Of a stretch of 16,990 bases of DNA, positions 14,266-16,990 are shown one piece after another. This DNA comes from Helicobacter sp. (GTDB lineage Bacteria; Campylobacterota; Campylobacteria; Campylobacterales; Helicobacteraceae): contig JARHZY010000176.1 of NCBI GenBank assembly GCA_029264655.1, positions 1-16,990 of the forward strand, written 5' to 3'. Positions within the stretch are counted from its first letter, which is position 1, and the number at the start of each line of letters is the position of its first letter. Under the pieces are notes generated by a model that was not told where the DNA came from, ran no database searches, and saw only the letters and a program-made list of their open reading frames with translations. A program made the position numbers and the translations under genes.

Positions 14266-15852
14266 ATGCTACAAACCTTTCGCTCTAAGGTGCTTTTTAC
14301 GCTTTTTATTTTTATTGTATGTGGTTTTGGGGGACTTTATGTAACCGTCTCCAATGGTTTTAGCAAAATGGTTGCAAAAGAGGGAAAAGAAATTGCCCAA
14401 ATGGTTGGAGATTCTGTATTCCAAACAATACGCATGAGTATGAATATTGGTATTAGAGAAATTATGGATGCAGGTATTGTGGAGGCAAGCAAGATTGAAG
14501 GTATAGAATCTGTTGAAATTTATAGAGCACCAAGTGTTGATGCGATATGGGGAGAACACAATACAAAAGCAATACCAGCCGATATTCAAGAAATCTTTAC
14601 AACAAAAAAACAATATATTGGCAATAGAGTAAAAGATGGTGAGTTTATTCTCAAAAAACCACTCATTGCAAATGAGAGTTGTTTGGAATGCCATACTAAT
14701 GCCCAAAATGGCGATGTATTAGGCGTGCTTAACCTAAATATATCCTTAAGCAGCATGTATAATCAGATTAATGAAACACAACAATACTTATTAATTACAA
14801 TGGTTGTAGCAGGGATTTTAGCACTTATTGGTTTATATATCTTTTTTGAACGTGAGCTTGTGAAACCACTAAATAACTTACAAGATATGGCAAAGGATTT
14901 AACAGAGGGTGGAAGTGGCGATTTAACAAAACGTATAGCCATTAAACGTCAAGATGAAGTAGGGGTTACTTCATCTTATGTTAATCGCTTTATTGAAACA
15001 ATCCAAAATACAATTGCACTAAGCAAGGGTGTAAGCGAGGAGAATACTACTACATGTCTGCGTCTTTCAGGTATTGCAGAAACATTATCAAAAAATGCAG
15101 ATAAACAATTTATGCTTGTTGATAAAGTCAATGTTTTAACACATGAAGTTGGCAAGCAACTTGAAATTGTTGAGCAAACAACAAGCCATACTATTCATGA
15201 TATTGATGATACAGATGCTACACTTGCAGATTTTACAACTAATTTACAAAATTCTATCCACCTCATCACAGAACTTGCATGCAATCAAGAGAGTGTTGTA
15301 GCACATGTAGATGATTTAACTACACATGCTAATCGTATTCGTGAGGTAATTTCTATTATCAATGATATATCTGATCAAACAAATGTGCTCGCACTTAATG
15401 CTTCTATTGAAGCAGCAAGGGCAGGAGAACATGGTCGGAGTTTTGCAGTTGTTGCAGATGAAGTAAAACAGCTCGCAGAACGTACGCGTAAATCACTTGG
15501 AGAAATCAGTAGCAATATTAATCTTGTAACCCAAAGCATTAGTGATATGCAATATACTATTGCAGAAGTTGCAAATGCTATGCGAACAATTACAGACACA
15601 ACAGAACCGCTTATTATTCACGCAAATGATACAAAAGAAAAACTTAAAATTACAAAAGATAATTCTTTAAAGTTGAAGGAAATTAATAATACTATTATAC
15701 AAAGCACAAGTGATTTAAACGCTATGATGCATGCTATGATGCATCATAGCAAAAGCACACAAGCAGTTGGACGCAATATACATGATGTAGTTGGTGAGAT
15801 GACTAAAAAAGCACAAGCCTTAGAAGATTCTATTTTAAAATTTAAAACATAG
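14266..15852 (+). CDS. Chemoreceptor with periplasmic haem-c (CxxCH) sensor domain
   Basis: This 528-residue methyl-accepting chemotaxis protein has transmembrane segment 1 at about 9-29, a periplasmic domain at about 30-172, transmembrane segment 2 at about 174-193, HAMP to about 248, and a cytoplasmic signalling coiled coil whose conserved tip is at about 361-405 (QTNVLALNASIEAARAGEHG, then FAVVADEVKQLAERT). The periplasmic domain carries C139-L-E-C142-H143, a haem-c attachment motif, in ANESCLECHTNAQNGD. By comparison with haem-containing periplasmic sensor domains of Geobacter chemoreceptors, it may sense redox state, oxygen, nitric oxide or a similar ligand. No CheR-tethering pentapeptide ends the protein. 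TTGGAG precedes the ATG. It follows lptA by 34 bases and may be read from the same transcript or from a promoter in that gap. Confidence 0.93.
   Translation: MLQTFRSKVLFTLFIFIVCGFGGLYVTVSNGFSKMVAKEGKEIAQMVGDSVFQTIRMSMNIGIREIMDAGIVEASKIEGIESVEIYRAPSVDAIWGEHNTKAIPADIQEIFTTKKQYIGNRVKDGEFILKKPLIANESCLECHTNAQNGDVLGVLNLNISLSSMYNQINETQQYLLITMVVAGILALIGLYIFFERELVKPLNNLQDMAKDLTEGGSGDLTKRIAIKRQDEVGVTSSYVNRFIETIQNTIALSKGVSEENTTTCLRLSGIAETLSKNADKQFMLVDKVNVLTHEVGKQLEIVEQTTSHTIHDIDDTDATLADFTTNLQNSIHLITELACNQESVVAHVDDLTTHANRIREVISIINDISDQTNVLALNASIEAARAGEHGRSFAVVADEVKQLAERTRKSLGEISSNINLVTQSISDMQYTIAEVANAMRTITDTTEPLIIHANDTKEKLKITKDNSLKLKEINNTIIQSTSDLNAMMHAMMHHSKSTQAVGRNIHDVVGEMTKKAQALEDSILKFKT
15721..15750 (+). 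repeat. Tandem 12-mer and 18-bp palindrome within the chemoreceptor gene
   Basis: GCTATGATGCAT occurs twice in tandem (15721-15732, 15733-15744), and the second copy starts the perfect palindrome GCTATGATGCATCATAGC (15733-15750). It encodes a Met- and His-rich stretch, AMMHAMMHHS, near the C-terminus. Confidence 0.85.
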
Positions 15853-16593
15853 AATCTATATTTTATTCTTAAGTTATAATACCATAAGAATAAATAATTT
15901 AAGCACAAAAGCCTTGCTAACCCAAATCTCTAAGACTTATTCTAAGCTAGAATCTAATTAAGGTTTTTTGGCTTAGAATCTAATAAAATCTAATGTTATG
16001 TAAGAAATTGAAAGACTTTTTATATTTTTTTATTTGCTTAAGGTTTGCAATGTTAAAAAGCTTGAGAATCTCAAATAAGTTTATTTCTAATCTCTGGTGA
16101 TGAAACAACATGATAATAAAATACATAAAGCCTAGTGTCTTATTGTTATATAAGTATAATGTATTATTGATATAATATGTAATATAAATATAATATAACT
16201 CATATAATTAATATAAATATATATTTTAGATTCTTCTCTAAACTTTCATATGTAATCTATTACAATATTATTTATCTTTATATGTTTGTCTTATGGTGTA
16301 TGTCTTATTTTTCACACAAAGTTTAAATCTTTTGTCTTTACCGCCTTACTCCAATATATTTAAGCTAAGAATAAATACAATATATTTTATATTTAAAAGA
16401 TAAAAGTTGTTGAAAACAGATTGCTAAATATCTATTTTAATATAACTCATGCTTTAATGGTATGTATTTTTAGATACTCAATTTAATGGTTGCATGCAGT
16501 TTGGGTGTGAGAATATTGTAATGGTATTTCATTAATACTAATATATAGCACCAAAATAATATCTTTTAATAATACAAATAATCATATAATTTC
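15853..16593. other. A+T-rich spacer, no gene seen
   Basis: About 740 bases contain no credible gene. AGAATCT/AGATTCT occurs five times here (near 15852, 15950, 15976, 16064 and 16229). TTCTAAGC/GCTTAGAA forms an inverted repeat near 15940-15980, and the 13-mer TAATATAACTCAT is repeated at 16191-16203 and 16438-16450. A short frame ending near 16526, with a reading that includes FLDTQFNG, is too short to call. Confidence 0.45.
15862..15894 (+). terminator. Possible terminator of the nspC-to-chemoreceptor operon
   Basis: TTTATTCTTA and TAAGAATAAA form a perfect 10-bp stem with a 13-base loop right after the chemoreceptor stop codon. The stem is A/T-rich and only a short T-run follows, so it is weak. 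Confidence 0.35.
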
Positions 16594-16725
16594 TTATGTA
16601 TAGTATATATCGCCTGTTTTGATGTCTCTTACAAATCTTAGGTTGTGTCTATTGATAACATAAAATTCTTTACATGTATTCTTTGGTTTTTGGAATTTAT
16701 TAGAATCTAGCCTACTAAGTAGATA
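16594..16725 (-). pseudogene. Frameshifted continuation of the right-edge gene
   Basis: On the minus strand, 43 codons are open here in the frame one base off the gene to the right, ending in TAA 16594-16596. The reading is protein-like, with KEFYVINRHNLRFVRDIKTG and an ending in DIYYT. It overlaps the last codons of the right-edge frame, which stops at TAG 16707-16709. Adding one base near 16725 would fuse the two into one reading, giving DFNIY/LLSRLDS at the joint. I infer a one-base deletion in a once longer gene, or an assembly error. Confidence 0.5.
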
Positions 16726-16990
16726 TTAAAATCTCTAGGTTTGCAATATTCATTTTCAGTCTGCAAATAGCCATTACCTGTAGTGCGTAAAATATCATAA
16801 GCCCAATAATCACATGTATCTTTAAAATCTGTTAAAAGCCATTCCTCTTTCTTGTTTATATCCCTATCTAATGCCTTACTCCAATTCTCTACAATCAAAG
16901 CAAAGGAATTAAATCCCGCATCTAAGAGCCAATCTAACTCTTCTATCCAACAACCCCAAGGATTTCCCGGTTCATCTAACCAAAACATAC
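16707..16990 (-). CDS. Partial unknown protein, cut by the window edge
   Basis: At least 93 residues are open up to the window end, and the frame probably continues beyond it. The sequence is rich in Trp and acidic residues (WGCWIEELDWLLDAGFNSFA, then WSKALDRD and EEWLLTDFKD), with no signal or membrane segment visible. I do not recognise the family. Small, Trp-rich, acidic proteins of this kind are often toxin-immunity proteins, but that is only an impression. The frame ends at TAG 16707-16709, yet the next 43 codons in an adjacent frame look like its natural C-terminus, so the gene may be broken. Confidence 0.55.
   Translation of the reverse strand, partial: MFWLDEPGNPWGCWIEELDWLLDAGFNSFALIVENWSKALDRDINKKEEWLLTDFKDTCDYWAYDILRTTGNGYLQTENEYCKPRDFNIYLVG

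Noticed and set aside
14269..14706. 145-codon minus-strand frame opposite the chemoreceptor gene
   Set aside because: It lies wholly antisense to a gene with clear transmembrane, CxxCH and signalling motifs, and the long frame follows from codon bias.
16451..16526. Plus-strand 25-codon frame with a reading that includes FLDTQFNG, resembling the start of a 3'-5' exonuclease domain
   Set aside because: It is too short, has no start codon with a binding site, and the resemblance rests on a few residues only.
16717..16730. Programmed -1 frameshifting in the right-edge gene
   Set aside because: The bases at the joint do not fit the X-XXY-YYZ slippery pattern in the zero frame, and no downstream stem was seen.
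1..16990. CRISPR array, tRNA, rRNA or transposase genes
   Set aside because: No regularly spaced direct repeats, no tRNA T-loop or rRNA-like G+C-rich stretch, and no transposase-like frame were found on either strand.

Overview
The window is A+T-rich, densely coding DNA that looks like a non-pylori Helicobacter (Campylobacterota). This genus-level call rests on three things: a CheV1-type chemotaxis protein followed directly by carboxynorspermidine decarboxylase NspC (the HP0019-HP0020 order I recall from H. pylori), HypC, and the codon and spacer character. No rRNA, tRNA, insertion sequence or CRISPR array was seen.

Left part (1-5119). A short minus-strand remnant at the edge reads like the C-terminus of histidinol dehydrogenase (hisD). 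It is followed by a GlcF/GlpC-type iron-sulfur oxidoreductase subunit (minus), a small putative lipoprotein (minus), inorganic pyrophosphatase ppa (plus) and NADP-type glutamate dehydrogenase gdhA (minus). Long A+T-rich spacers without a convincing gene lie on both sides of gdhA. The promoters of the Fe-S gene and ppa share a 10-bp palindrome, TTGCATGCAA, at the -35 position.

Middle (6056-8672). A compact minus-strand cluster runs from an unknown 70-aa protein to the hydrogenase maturation chaperone HypC, an unknown 80-aa acidic protein, and a predicted outer-membrane beta-barrel protein. A separate plus-strand exported protein with an RPFxTDDARIV start is transcribed divergently from this cluster.

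Right part (9195-15852). This is a co-directional block: cheV1, nspC, queA, lptC, lptA and a chemoreceptor gene. From nspC onward the gaps are 1 to 37 nt, which suggests one transcript. It joins chemotaxis signalling (CheV1; a chemoreceptor with a periplasmic CxxCH haem-c motif), polyamine synthesis (NspC), tRNA queuosine modification (QueA) and lipopolysaccharide export (LptC, LptA). NspC carries unusual insertions, and QueA carries an in-frame 18-bp tandem duplication.

The right edge (15853-16990) is an A+T-rich spacer followed by the 3' end of an unknown minus-strand gene that appears to be broken by a one-base frameshift. Across the whole window the heptamer AGATTCT/AGAATCT is strongly over-represented, and one inverted pair forms the apparent gdhA terminator, a layout reminiscent of DNA uptake sequences.
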